Source of the DNA: Alphaproteobacteria bacterium
GTDB lineage: Bacteria; Pseudomonadota; Alphaproteobacteria; JAUHZC01
NCBI GenBank assembly: GCA_030425805.1
Contig: JAUHZC010000005.1
Coordinates: 41,013-105,012, forward strand
Length of the DNA: 64,000 nt
Reading direction: 5' to 3'
Position numbers and translations under genes: made by a program. Positions 8,677 to 16,777 of this stretch are shown piece by piece (position 1 is the stretch's first letter; the number at the start of each line of letters is the position of its first letter). A model generated the notes under the pieces. It had not been told where the DNA came from, made no database searches, and saw nothing but the letters and a program-made list of their open reading frames with translations.

Positions 8677-9357
8677 ATGAATAAAATGATTTCAAAGTTG
8701 TTTGTATTTTTAATTTTAATCGGATCAACAACGTCTGGTTATGCCGCATATGTAGGGGGTGACAGTTCGTCTTCGACAGCAAGTTCATCTCTAACAAGTA
8801 CACACGTATATGATGCATTAAGACAAGCAGCAGAAGTGCTTGAGCCAGGGACCGGTGCTAATCCTACTCTTACTAGCTCTCTTTCTGCTGGACTGTTAGA
8901 TGAATTGTCAGAAAAGCTCACGCCTTTTGTAGAACTTGTTCGAATTCGAATAGAAATTCCAGGGGTACCGCCGCTACCTGCTAGAACTGAAGATGCTGTA
9001 CCTCCTCTTAGAATTATTCTCCGGAATGTTCCTCTTGGACACCTAGATCTCTTTTTGGACGGAGCCACACATGTTGCAAGTATTTGTGAAGCATTGCCAG
9101 TACCGAATATTTCGGCAGTTTCGACATATATAAGCTATGTTTTTGTAGGTGATCAAGCTTTGGGTGATGTTCATAATCTCTTCAAGCGCCTTGAAAGTGG
9201 GGATCAATTTTCGAAAGTAAACAATGCACTCCGAGAATCTGTCTCCCCTGAAGATATGCAAAGATTTATGGATGAGGTTGGGCCCAGCTTAGAAGGGGTT
9301 ACAGGTTCTGACGAGTGTGTTGATATAATCGTTCGATCTGCTAGGGATTTCACATGA
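8677..9357 (+). CDS. Exported protein of unknown function, probably 3'-truncated
   Basis: Not recognised. The 226-residue product starts with a signal peptide (MNKMISKLFVFLILIG, cleavage near GYA-AY), followed by a Ser/Thr-rich linker and a mostly hydrophobic, helical domain with EIPGVPPLP and one late cysteine pair region (ICEALP, SDECVD). TAAGGG precedes the ATG. After the stop at 9355-9357, a frame shifted by one base reads on with protein-like composition to 9419 and, past one stop, to 9475, which suggests a frameshift removed the original C-terminus. It has its own strong promoter and is followed by a strong terminator. Confidence 0.6.
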   Translation: MNKMISKLFVFLILIGSTTSGYAAYVGGDSSSSTASSSLTSTHVYDALRQAAEVLEPGTGANPTLTSSLSAGLLDELSEKLTPFVELVRIRIEIPGVPPLPARTEDAVPPLRIILRNVPLGHLDLFLDGATHVASICEALPVPNISAVSTYISYVFVGDQALGDVHNLFKRLESGDQFSKVNNALRESVSPEDMQRFMDEVGPSLEGVTGSDECVDIIVRSARDFT

Positions 9358-9475
9358 TCTTCTTCCATCTTATTCAGCTTTTTTAGGGGGTATTATTGAT
9401 ACTTGTCGATCCTGGCCGTAGCTTAATCTAGTTGCAGCAGGTGGTGTCTTAGGTATTCAATCTTATGCACTGTGA
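9353..9475 (+). pseudogene. Possible decayed 3' tail of the upstream exported gene
   Basis: In a frame one base off the upstream gene, codons from 9353 read HDLLPSYSAFLGGIIDTCR and continue to a TAG at 9419-9421. After that stop the same frame reads LNLVAAGGVLGIQSYAL before a TGA at 9473-9475. The composition (Gly/Ala/Leu stretches) is protein-like and unlike the A+T-rich spacer before the gene. Chance cannot be excluded. Confidence 0.3.
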
Positions 9476-9485
9476 GGTGAGAAGG

Positions 9486-9524
9486 TTTTTTTGGGGCGGT
9501 ACCGGGTACCGCCCCAAAATTTTA
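9486..9524 (+). terminator. Intrinsic terminator, 15-bp perfect arms
   Basis: Arms at 9489-9503 and 9505-9519 are perfect inverted copies (TTTTGGGGCGGTACC and its complement) around a single G, giving a very stable hairpin with T runs on both strands. It ends transcription of the exported orphan gene and could act in both directions. It also rules out the longest possible msrB frame, which would start inside it at 9491. Confidence 0.8.
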
Positions 9525-9562
9525 TTAAAGGAACCCTTGAAAGATGTGGTAGCATATTAAGC

Positions 9563-10117
9563 ATGAGGGATGCTTTACGAATTGTCATAATGGCCTTATG
9601 TGTATCGGGCTGGATTTGGAATACAGCGACTCCACCTGAGGCCCTGCCGGAGAGAAAAGTGATCAAGGTTCAACCCTTTTCAAATATCACCCCCTTGGAA
9701 CTTTCTGAAGCAGAGTGGCGTAAACGCCTCACACCAGAGCAGTTTGAAATTTTACGAGAAGAAGGAACAGAGCGCGCTGGGACCCACCCCCTCAATCATG
9801 AAGAACGTCCTGGATTGTTTGTCTGTGCAGGATGTGGGCTGCCGCTCTTTGTTTCAACCCACAAATACGATAGCAAGACGGGTTGGCCGAGTTTTTATGA
9901 TGTGATTCCAGGGCATGTAAAAACGAAGACAGATTATAAGCTGATTCTCCCGCGGACGGAGTATCACTGTGCCCGGTGTGGGGGACACCAAGGCCATGTC
10001 TTTGAAGATGGTCCACAACCGACAGGGTTGCGGTACTGCAATAATGGGCATGCCCTAAAGTTTGCTCCTCTGGCAGAGATCAACTCTCTTAAAGATAAGG
10101 TGGTGATTGAAAAATGA
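9563..10117 (+). CDS. msrB: Peptide-methionine (R)-S-oxide reductase MsrB, with N-terminal export signal
   Basis: Reduces the R epimer of methionine sulfoxide in proteins. Zinc-binding CxxC pairs are seen in VCAGCG and CARCGG, and the catalytic cysteine lies in LRYCNNG. Conserved TGWPSF and GHVFEDGP also identify the family. From the ATG at 9563 (184 residues) the N-terminus is a hydrophobic signal or anchor (IVIMALCVSGWIWNTA), so the enzyme is probably periplasmic or membrane-tethered. The ribosome-binding site is weak. It shares an ATGA overlap with msrA. Confidence 0.92.
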   Translation: MRDALRIVIMALCVSGWIWNTATPPEALPERKVIKVQPFSNITPLELSEAEWRKRLTPEQFEILREEGTERAGTHPLNHEERPGLFVCAGCGLPLFVSTHKYDSKTGWPSFYDVIPGHVKTKTDYKLILPRTEYHCARCGGHQGHVFEDGPQPTGLRYCNNGHALKFAPLAEINSLKDKVVIEK

Positions 10118-10743
10118 AGAAATTTTTGACACTTCTTGTTGTGAGTCTGGGCCTAGGGACAACGGCTGCAAAAACCCAGGAATTAGATAAGACAACGTTA
10201 GAGAAAACACATGCTCGTGCTATCTTTGCAGGGGGGTGTTTTTGGTGTGTTGAGGATTTTTTCCGCGATGTAGACGGGATCGCGAGGGTTCGGTCTGGGT
10301 ACACGGGGGGAAAAACCCTGGGTCCAACTTATGAGGCTGTCTCTGAAGGAGGGACAGGACATGTTGAGGCCGTTGAGATTTTTTATGATCCAAAAAAAGT
10401 TTCCTATATGGATGTTCTCAAGGTGTACTGGGTGAACATAGACCCTTTTGATGCTAAAGGTCAGTTCTGTGATAAGGGAGAATCCTATCGTGCAAAAATT
10501 TTCTTTGTCACAGCAGAGCAAAAGCAACAAGCTTTATCTTCAAAAAACCAAGTTGAAAAGATCTTAGGCCAGAAGGTCATGGTGCCTATTGAAAAGGCTG
10601 AGCCTTTTTATGAGGCAGAAGATTACCACCAACGATATGCAGAAAAAAACCCTCGGCGCTACAAGCTTTATAAACATGTTTGCGGCAGACCTCACCGTCT
10701 CAAAGAAGTGTGGGGAGAGAATCCTGATTTACCGTTGCGGTAG
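10114..10743 (+). CDS. msrA: Peptide-methionine (S)-S-oxide reductase MsrA, exported
   Basis: Reduces the S epimer of methionine sulfoxide. The catalytic motif GGCFWC places the nucleophile at C42, followed by SGYTGG and the conserved GHVEAVEI segment. The protein begins with a signal peptide (MKKFLTLLVVSLGLGTTAA), so it likely works outside the cytoplasm together with MsrB. Its ATG overlaps the msrB stop (ATGA, 10114-10117), which implies coupled translation. It ends one base from the convergent asd gene. Confidence 0.94.
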   Translation: MKKFLTLLVVSLGLGTTAAKTQELDKTTLEKTHARAIFAGGCFWCVEDFFRDVDGIARVRSGYTGGKTLGPTYEAVSEGGTGHVEAVEIFYDPKKVSYMDVLKVYWVNIDPFDAKGQFCDKGESYRAKIFFVTAEQKQQALSSKNQVEKILGQKVMVPIEKAEPFYEAEDYHQRYAEKNPRRYKLYKHVCGRPHRLKEVWGENPDLPLR

Positions 10744-10744
10744 A

Positions 10745-11767
10745 TTAACTCTCCCAAAATTCCAGAAGCGTCTCTGCAATTTGAACTGCGTTTTGAGCGG
10801 CGCCTTTTTTCAGGTTATCGCTTGCAATCCAGCAGTTGATGCTATGGGCATCAGAAGGATCTTTGCGCAGGCGTGAGACATGAACATCCTCATCTCCTGC
10901 AACATCTTTTGGGGTAACAACACGATCATTACTCTCATGGAAAGTTAGGCCTTCCTGCTTGTTGAATAAAGATGAGAGGGTCTCAAGATCAATATCTTTA
11001 TCTGTTTCAAAGGTAATATTCGCGGCGATACAATGACCAATAAAAACAGGAACACGTACAGAGGTTGCAGTGATCCCGAAAGGATGCCCTATGATTTTCT
11101 GGGATTCAGCCTCAATTTTAGCCTCCTCTCCTGTGATCCCTTCTGAGTTTGGCGTATCAATCATGGGGATGAGACTAAAGCCAATTTGATGTGTAAAGGG
11201 ACCCAATTCATGGGTGTCGCCCATGAGCAGTTGCTTGGTTTGGGCGTACAAAGTTTGCATGGCTTCTTGTCCGGCACCTGAGACGGATTGATAGGTTGAT
11301 GCAACCACACGCTTAACCGGGGCAAAACTTTCTAAGGCATGGAGCGTAAGGCTCAGCGGAATAGCGACACAGTTTGGATTAGCTATGATTCCACCTTTCC
11401 CTCGCTCAATTTTGGAGAGGGCCTTGGGATTGACTTCCGGGACAACAAGGGGGACATCCTTGTCCATCCGAAAGGCAGATGAATTATCAATATAAACAGC
11501 CCCTGCATTTGCAATTTTTTTGCCGACATCTTTTGAAACAGTTGCACCGGCAGAAGCGAAAACAAAATCATATCCTTTAGGATCAAAGGTATTTAAAGGA
11601 ATTGCTTTGAGAACTTCATCTTCTCCAAAGGAAACTTCTTTTCCTGCAGAGCGATCGGAAGCAATAGCTGTCACTTCAGTATAGGGAAAGTCCCGCAAAG
11701 CCAGCTCATTTAAGATTTCTCGGCCTACATTTCCTGTGGCACCAATAACAGCAATTTTATATCCCAT
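10745..11767 (-). CDS. asd: Aspartate-semialdehyde dehydrogenase
   Basis: Converts aspartyl phosphate to aspartate semialdehyde, the branch point to lysine/diaminopimelate, threonine and methionine. From the ATG at 11767, preceded by GAGGAAGG, the product has 340 residues, the usual length; an upstream in-frame start at 11812 has no such site. The NADP-binding loop is GATGNVG (residues 9-15), and the catalytic cysteine is C133 in NPNCVA. Further family signatures are TYQSVSGAG and the late HDxxD-like substrate region. Retention suggests that the organism still makes diaminopimelate for its cell wall. Confidence 0.93.
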   Translation of the reverse strand: MGYKIAVIGATGNVGREILNELALRDFPYTEVTAIASDRSAGKEVSFGEDEVLKAIPLNTFDPKGYDFVFASAGATVSKDVGKKIANAGAVYIDNSSAFRMDKDVPLVVPEVNPKALSKIERGKGGIIANPNCVAIPLSLTLHALESFAPVKRVVASTYQSVSGAGQEAMQTLYAQTKQLLMGDTHELGPFTHQIGFSLIPMIDTPNSEGITGEEAKIEAESQKIIGHPFGITATSVRVPVFIGHCIAANITFETDKDIDLETLSSLFNKQEGLTFHESNDRVVTPKDVAGDEDVHVSRLRKDPSDAHSINCWIASDNLKKGAAQNAVQIAETLLEFWES

Positions 11768-11844
11768 GATCTTTCCTTCCTCTAGAAAACAGCTTATAAC
11801 TATGATAAGCATGGTAACATACTTGATTTTATTGATTGTTATAG

Positions 11845-12447
11845 ATGGATTTCGAAAAAATCTCTAGGTTAGAAAAAAAACTCTTCTTTCGAAGGTGGGT
11901 AGAGAAGCCGCTGCAATTAGGTGCAGTGTTGCCAAGCTCTCGATTCCTAACCTCACTCGTTGTTGAACATGTTCCCTACATTCCCGGGCAGTACATAGTA
12001 GAACTTGGTGCTGGAACAGGAACAATCACCCGTGGATTAATTAAAAAAGGCATCCCGCAGGAGGCTCTTTATCCTGTGGAGATGGATGAAGAGTTCACTG
12101 TTTTTATGCAAAACACTCTTCCAAAGGTCAATGCGATATGTGGGGATGCGGGGGATCTAGAGGCACTTTTGCCAGACCATGTTAAAGGGAATGTCTGTGC
12201 TGTGATTACGGGGCTTCCCTATACAGCCATCCCTCTTGACGTTCAGCGCCGGATTATGGAAGGCGCTTTTAAGGTCTTATCTCCAGAGGGCCAAGTTCTC
12301 CAGTTTGGTTACAACCCCTTTTCAGCAGTGAAGTATAAGGAGCTTGGTATGGAGCGTGATTACCTTGGCTCCTCTGTTTTGAACATCCCGCCAGCACATA
12401 TTTGGCGATATCGCCTCAAAAGCCTTCCTTTGAGACAGGTTGCATAG
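11845..12447 (+). CDS. PmtA-like phospholipid N-methyltransferase / SAM-dependent methyltransferase
   Basis: A 200-residue class I methyltransferase with SAM motif VELGAGTGTIT, post-I acidic strand VEMDE and motif IV GLPYTAIPL. The opening FFRRWVEKPLQLGAVLPSS is characteristic of the COG3963 phospholipid N-methyltransferase group, so methylation of phosphatidylethanolamine is the leading inference; a related rRNA dimethyltransferase fold is the main alternative. No good ribosome-binding site precedes the ATG. It is two bases from the exported cytidine deaminase gene, so both are probably one transcript. Confidence 0.7.
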   Translation: MDFEKISRLEKKLFFRRWVEKPLQLGAVLPSSRFLTSLVVEHVPYIPGQYIVELGAGTGTITRGLIKKGIPQEALYPVEMDEEFTVFMQNTLPKVNAICGDAGDLEALLPDHVKGNVCAVITGLPYTAIPLDVQRRIMEGAFKVLSPEGQVLQFGYNPFSAVKYKELGMERDYLGSSVLNIPPAHIWRYRLKSLPLRQVA

Positions 12448-12449
12448 AA

Positions 12450-12923
12450 ATGAAATTTTTAGCATTTTTTCTTATTCTCATCTGGTCCCTTCAGGTGAGA
12501 GCGAATGTTTCTGCTCAAGATTTGGCTTTTATGGCACAAGCAAAAGCTTTTGCGCAAAATGCACACATTCCTTCAGGGAGGAATCCTTTCAGGGTGGGAG
12601 CTGTAATGGTGACTACTGATGGGAAGGTTTTCAAGGGGGCAAATGTAAAACTTGCATGCGGTTTAACACAGTGTGCTGAGCGGGTTGCTTTGTATAAAGC
12701 TTTGACACAAAAATCTGGAGGAGGAAAAAAATCTGTTTCCCTTCGAGCTATTTATGTTGAAAATACGGCAGGCCATGAATCAGCTCCTTGCGGGGTTTGC
12801 CTCCAGGCAATGAGTGATTTTGCCACAGATGAAACTTTGGTCTTTTTTAGAGATGCTGAGGGGAATGTTGTTGTGAAAAAATACAGTGATATGATCTCCC
12901 ACCCTTTTCGAAATCCACACTAA
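12450..12923 (+). CDS. Cytidine deaminase-like protein with signal peptide
   Basis: The core is a CDA-type zinc deaminase: C75-A-E77 in GLTQCAER, where E77 is the proton shuttle, and P-C114-G-V-C117 supplying the other zinc ligands, plus the NPFRVGAV strand. It would hydrolyse cytidine or deoxycytidine to the uridine form. Uniquely, the protein begins with a convincing signal peptide (MKFLAFFLILIWSLQVRA, residues 1-18), so the mature enzyme (~139 residues) should be outside the cytoplasm. An upstream in-frame start at 12402 would hide the signal and lies inside the preceding gene. Confidence 0.8.
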   Translation: MKFLAFFLILIWSLQVRANVSAQDLAFMAQAKAFAQNAHIPSGRNPFRVGAVMVTTDGKVFKGANVKLACGLTQCAERVALYKALTQKSGGGKKSVSLRAIYVENTAGHESAPCGVCLQAMSDFATDETLVFFRDAEGNVVVKKYSDMISHPFRNPH

Positions 12924-12982
12924 AAATCACCGTGACACCAGATTTGGAATTGGCTAAAGTATGAAAAATTTTAGGCAGGGTT

Positions 12983-14257
12983 GTGGAGCGTAAAACAGTA
13001 GCCATTGTGGGGAGTGGAATTTCTGGTTTATCACTGGCATGGTTGTTGCGTGAAAAATACAAAGTAACTCTTATAGAGCAAGAAGATCGTCCAGGGGGAC
13101 ATGCCCATACTGTATGGGCCAAAAATCTGCCCATTGATGTGGGCTTCATCGTTTTTAACAAGAAGACATATCCTTTGCTTTGTGCTTTTTTTAAAGCTCT
13201 GGGTGTTCCCATTGCTAAAAGCAATATGTCTTTTAGTGTGAGCCTGGACCAGGGGTCTTACGAATATTCAGGCACAAAACTAAAAGGATTTTTTGCTCAA
13301 ACCTCTAATCTTTGGAATCTAAATCATTATCAACTGGGCTATGAGGTTTGGAAATTCAATCGTGCTGCAAAAGAATTTCTAGAAGTTGTTGCAGGAAATC
13401 CAGATCTGGAGAATATGACGCTCGTCGATTTTTTAGACAACTATGGCCTATCTCAGCTGTTTCGTAGCCGATATCTTTATCCAATGGCAGGCGCAATTTG
13501 GAGCACGGGCCTAGAGAGAATTTCTAGCTTTCCAGCCAAATCTATTTTAGATTTTTTTGATAACCACAACTTGCTTCAGGTCAAAGGTCACCATCAGTGG
13601 TATACCGTTGAGGGAGGAAGCCAAGTTTACGTTAATAAAATCCTGACTCAACTAGAGAGCTCTCCAAGGCTAAATACCAAGATTGAGAAGATTATCCCTG
13701 AAGATGGGAGGGTGACTCTTCATACTTCTGAGGGCGCAGAAACTTTTGATTATGTTGTTTTTGCAAGTCAGCCAGCACCTGCTATTGGGCTCTTTGATGC
13801 ACTGGAAGGAGAAGTTCTTGATGTTCTAAAGAAATTCCAGTCTTCTTGCAATACAGCCTATCTTCATACGGATGAGAAACTCATGCCGCGTTATAAAAGA
13901 GCATGGTCAAGTTGGAACTATCTTGGAGAGGAGGGTGAAACGCAGATGAGCTTGAGCTATTGGATGAACCTCCTCCAAAATCTCGAGGCAGAACAAAATT
14001 ATATGGTGACTTTGAATCCTCGATCATGCCCCCAAGAGGACAAGATCATTGGAAAATACACTTTCTATCATCCCCTTTACACCCAGAAAAGTGTTGATGC
14101 ACAGGCAGAACTACAGACATTACAGGGCCAACAGGGAATATTCTTTTGTGGAGCTTATTTGCGACATGGGTTTCATGAGGATGGTATTTGGTCTGCAATT
14201 CAGGTGGCAAAAAGGTTAGGGGTAGATTCTCCCTGGAAAGTAGAGAAGCTGCAGTGA
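12983..14257 (+). CDS. FAD-dependent amine-oxidase-like protein (COG2907)
   Basis: A 424-residue flavoprotein with an N-terminal dinucleotide-binding fold (VAIVGSGISGLSLAWLL, acidic residue E at the end of beta-2 in LIEQEDRPGGH). The C-terminal GIWSAIQVAKRLG is the second FAD contact. It belongs to the predicted NAD/FAD-binding proteins that sit beside DUF1365 and cyclopropane-synthase-like genes in many bacteria, where they take part in modification of membrane fatty acids; the exact reaction is not shown by the sequence. The start is GTG. Its stop overlaps the GTG start of the next gene (GTGA). Confidence 0.82.
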   Translation: MERKTVAIVGSGISGLSLAWLLREKYKVTLIEQEDRPGGHAHTVWAKNLPIDVGFIVFNKKTYPLLCAFFKALGVPIAKSNMSFSVSLDQGSYEYSGTKLKGFFAQTSNLWNLNHYQLGYEVWKFNRAAKEFLEVVAGNPDLENMTLVDFLDNYGLSQLFRSRYLYPMAGAIWSTGLERISSFPAKSILDFFDNHNLLQVKGHHQWYTVEGGSQVYVNKILTQLESSPRLNTKIEKIIPEDGRVTLHTSEGAETFDYVVFASQPAPAIGLFDALEGEVLDVLKKFQSSCNTAYLHTDEKLMPRYKRAWSSWNYLGEEGETQMSLSYWMNLLQNLEAEQNYMVTLNPRSCPQEDKIIGKYTFYHPLYTQKSVDAQAELQTLQGQQGIFFCGAYLRHGFHEDGIWSAIQVAKRLGVDSPWKVEKLQ

Positions 14258-15042
14258 GGCCTTTTTTTTCTCATACCAAAATTATGCACCATCGTCGTTT
14301 CCCCGTGGATAACCGATTTGTATATACCCAGGGTTATGTAATGTTTGATATTTGCCTTTTTAAAAGGAAGGCTTCTTATCAAGGGCTCAATATTGGAGGA
14401 GGAAAAGGTATTTTCCAGGTGCCCTACCATCGTTATGGAAGACGGCTTAAGGGTGAAGATCCATCGTTATGGTATAATGAGCTTCTTAAAAAGCATGTGG
14501 GAGATTTATCATGGCTACACAAGACAGTCCTGGTAACGCAGCCTCAGGTTTTTGGCATGGTGTTTAACCCTGTGAGCTTTTGGGTCAGCCTTGATCAGCA
14601 GGAGAAGCCTAGAGTCATGGTGGCTGAGGTGAATAATACCTTTAGACAGAGCCATTCCTATGTGGTGCATCGGCCTGATTTCTCTCCTATTTCTCCTCAA
14701 GATCGCATCCAAGGTGAGAAGGTCTTTCATGTGTCTCCTTTTTATGAAAGAGAAGGGGACTATGTCTTTCAACTCAATGCTGGGGCAGAAAAATTTTCGG
14801 TATCAATCGATTACGAGAAAACGGGGAACTCAGTCTTTAAAGCCACTTTGTGTGGTAGATTTTTGCCTTTGCGTTGCAGGGCTCTTTTTTTATCTCTGAT
14901 TCCTGGACTAATCCCAAGCCTGAAAACACCGATCTTAATACATTATCAGGCTTTAAAACTCTGGTCTAAAAAAGTTCCTTTTACGAAAACACCTGCCCAA
15001 TCTAAAAAACGAGAAAGTTCATGTTCAATCTTGCAAAAATAA
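14254..15042 (+). CDS. DUF1365 family protein
   Basis: A 262-residue member of DUF1365, recognised by the opening MHHRRFPVDNRFVY, the FNPVSFWV motif and the AEVNNTFRQSH segment. The function is not established; it is consistently linked with COG2907 and Cfa-like genes in lipid-modification clusters. The GTG at 14254 overlaps the previous stop as GTGA and has AGAGAAG upstream, so translation is coupled; a longer frame opening at 14188 inside the previous gene is rejected. It overlaps the next gene by 22 bases. Confidence 0.82.
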   Translation: MRPFFSHTKIMHHRRFPVDNRFVYTQGYVMFDICLFKRKASYQGLNIGGGKGIFQVPYHRYGRRLKGEDPSLWYNELLKKHVGDLSWLHKTVLVTQPQVFGMVFNPVSFWVSLDQQEKPRVMVAEVNNTFRQSHSYVVHRPDFSPISPQDRIQGEKVFHVSPFYEREGDYVFQLNAGAEKFSVSIDYEKTGNSVFKATLCGRFLPLRCRALFLSLIPGLIPSLKTPILIHYQALKLWSKKVPFTKTPAQSKKRESSCSILQK

Positions 15043-16235
15043 AGTCTTTTTCGCCACGGCGCTCGCTTCACACCTCTTTTCTCAAAGCTTTGGAGAAAAT
15101 AGAGTCCGGCGAATTAACGGTTGTTACACCTGAAGGGGGAACCTATCGTTTTGGCCGCATAGGGGATGTCTTAAAAGCAACGTTTGTCATGTTTGACTGG
15201 GGGGCAGTTGATCGTATTATTTCCACCGGTAATATTGGATTTGCAGAAGGGTATATGGCTGAGGAATGGGAGACAGATCACTTGCCGAATTTGCTGCAGA
15301 TCTTTCATGAAAATGAGAAAGCTTTGCAGGAATACCTGGTTGCAGGCTCATTTCGTCAAATTGCTTACGGTCTGCAAAAAGCCTTTCTGAAGAAGAATAC
15401 AGTGCGCAATAGTCGTCGCAATATTAAAAAACACTATGACCTTGGAAACGATTTTTATCAGCTGTGGCTGGACCCCTCCATGACTTATTCTAGTGGATTG
15501 TTTGCAGGGACAAACGATTTGGAAATTGCACAACAGAATAAATATAACCGGATTTTAGATCAGCTTCCTTTCAAAGAGGGGAAAAAGATTTTAGAAATCG
15601 GATGCGGGTGGGGCAGCTTTCTTGAGCAAGCCGCATCCCGGGGTTTTGAAGCTACTGGTATTACAGTTTCTCGGGCACAGCACAGCTATGCATCACGACG
15701 GTTAGAACAAAAAGGGTTGATGGACAAGGCTCATGTCCAGTTTTTAGATTATCGCCGTGTCATGGAGGCATACGACTATATTGTGTCTATTGAGATGTTT
15801 GAGGCTGTTGGAAAACAATATTGGCAAACCTATTTTTCAACTGTTCATCGATGCTTGAAAGATAAGGGGCGAGCTGTAATTCAGGTAATTACTATCGATG
15901 ATTCAATTTACAAAGATTATATTCGCCGAACAGACTTTATCCAAAAGCACATTTTTCCAGGGGGTGTTCTTCCATCATTGGCAGTTTTTCGCCAGCAGGC
16001 TGAGAAAGCAGGGTTAAATGTGATTGATATTTTTGGTTTTGGGCAAGACTATGCCAGGACCCTACAGCATTGGTATGATAAGTTTCTTCAAGCTGAAACC
16101 CAGATCCGCCACCAGGGGATGGATACGGCTTTCATACAAAAATGGCGCTTCTATTTGGCATACTGCATGGTTGGATTCCGCTCTGGGCGTACAAACGTTT
16201 ACCAAGTTACACTGGACAAAGGAAAGATTTCATAA
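15021..16235 (+). CDS. Cyclopropane-fatty-acyl-phospholipid synthase-like methyltransferase
   Basis: A 404-residue SAM-dependent enzyme of the Cfa/mycolic-acid methyltransferase family, acting on double bonds of phospholipid acyl chains. Signatures are IKKHYDLGNDFYQLWLD, MTYSSGLF and the SAM loop LEIGCGWGSF near residue 190, and a conserved IEMFEAVG. The N-terminal lipid-binding domain is present. Because it sits with COG2907 and DUF1365, it may be the methylase of a modified-fatty-acid pathway rather than a classic cyclopropane synthase; both are possible. It is coupled to DUF1365 by overlap and to DUF3833 by TAATG. Confidence 0.85.
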   Translation: MFNLAKIKSFSPRRSLHTSFLKALEKIESGELTVVTPEGGTYRFGRIGDVLKATFVMFDWGAVDRIISTGNIGFAEGYMAEEWETDHLPNLLQIFHENEKALQEYLVAGSFRQIAYGLQKAFLKKNTVRNSRRNIKKHYDLGNDFYQLWLDPSMTYSSGLFAGTNDLEIAQQNKYNRILDQLPFKEGKKILEIGCGWGSFLEQAASRGFEATGITVSRAQHSYASRRLEQKGLMDKAHVQFLDYRRVMEAYDYIVSIEMFEAVGKQYWQTYFSTVHRCLKDKGRAVIQVITIDDSIYKDYIRRTDFIQKHIFPGGVLPSLAVFRQQAEKAGLNVIDIFGFGQDYARTLQHWYDKFLQAETQIRHQGMDTAFIQKWRFYLAYCMVGFRSGRTNVYQVTLDKGKIS

Positions 16236-16711
16236 TGGGAACTAGCTATAAAGGGGTATCATCAAAAGCTGATGTGAAAGAGTTTTTTAGCGGAAAAACA
16301 AGGGCATGGGGAATGCTCCAAAATTGGCGGGGTCAAGTCACAAGGCGCTTTACTGTAGAAATTTCAGGTGCCTGGAAAGGAAACACAGGAACGCTGGATG
16401 AAAAATTTATTTTTGATGATGGAGAAAAACAAAGGCGTGTCTGGACTCTCACGATGAGAAATGAACACTCCTTCACTGCAACAGCAGCTGATGTTGTTGG
16501 AATTGCCCAAGGAGAGCAGGCCGGTCATGCTATTCACATGGAGTATGTTCTTGCCATCCCTGTAAAAGGCCGCACAATAAACATTGCCATTGATGATTGG
16601 CTCTATCTCCTTGATGACACAGGGAAACGCCTGATGAATGTCTCCACACTCAAGAAATTTGGCCTGCCTGTGGGCAAGCTCACGATTTATTTTGAGAAAG
16701 AGATGAATTGA
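16235..16711 (+). CDS. DUF3833 family protein
   Basis: A 158-residue protein with the DUF3833 pattern: an early FFSGKTRAWGMLQNWRG segment, beta-rich core, and the IDDWLYLLDDTG motif before a final KFGLPVGKLTIYF strand. The family is often lipocalin-like in predicted structure and found in the same lipid-modification clusters. No signal peptide or lipobox is visible with the ATG at 16235, which has GGAAAG upstream and overlaps the previous stop. Biochemical role is unknown. Confidence 0.8.
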   Translation: MGTSYKGVSSKADVKEFFSGKTRAWGMLQNWRGQVTRRFTVEISGAWKGNTGTLDEKFIFDDGEKQRRVWTLTMRNEHSFTATAADVVGIAQGEQAGHAIHMEYVLAIPVKGRTINIAIDDWLYLLDDTGKRLMNVSTLKKFGLPVGKLTIYFEKEMN

Positions 16712-16777
16712 CATCTCTAGGAAGGGCTGGTTCTATGGCTATAAGGGAATAGACGCCATACACAGAAGGAATAGGCC

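Noticed and set aside
9491..9562. Longer msrB with a start at 9491
   Set aside because: The start would be inside the terminator hairpin, so transcripts could not include it; ATG 9563 fits the signal-anchor reading.
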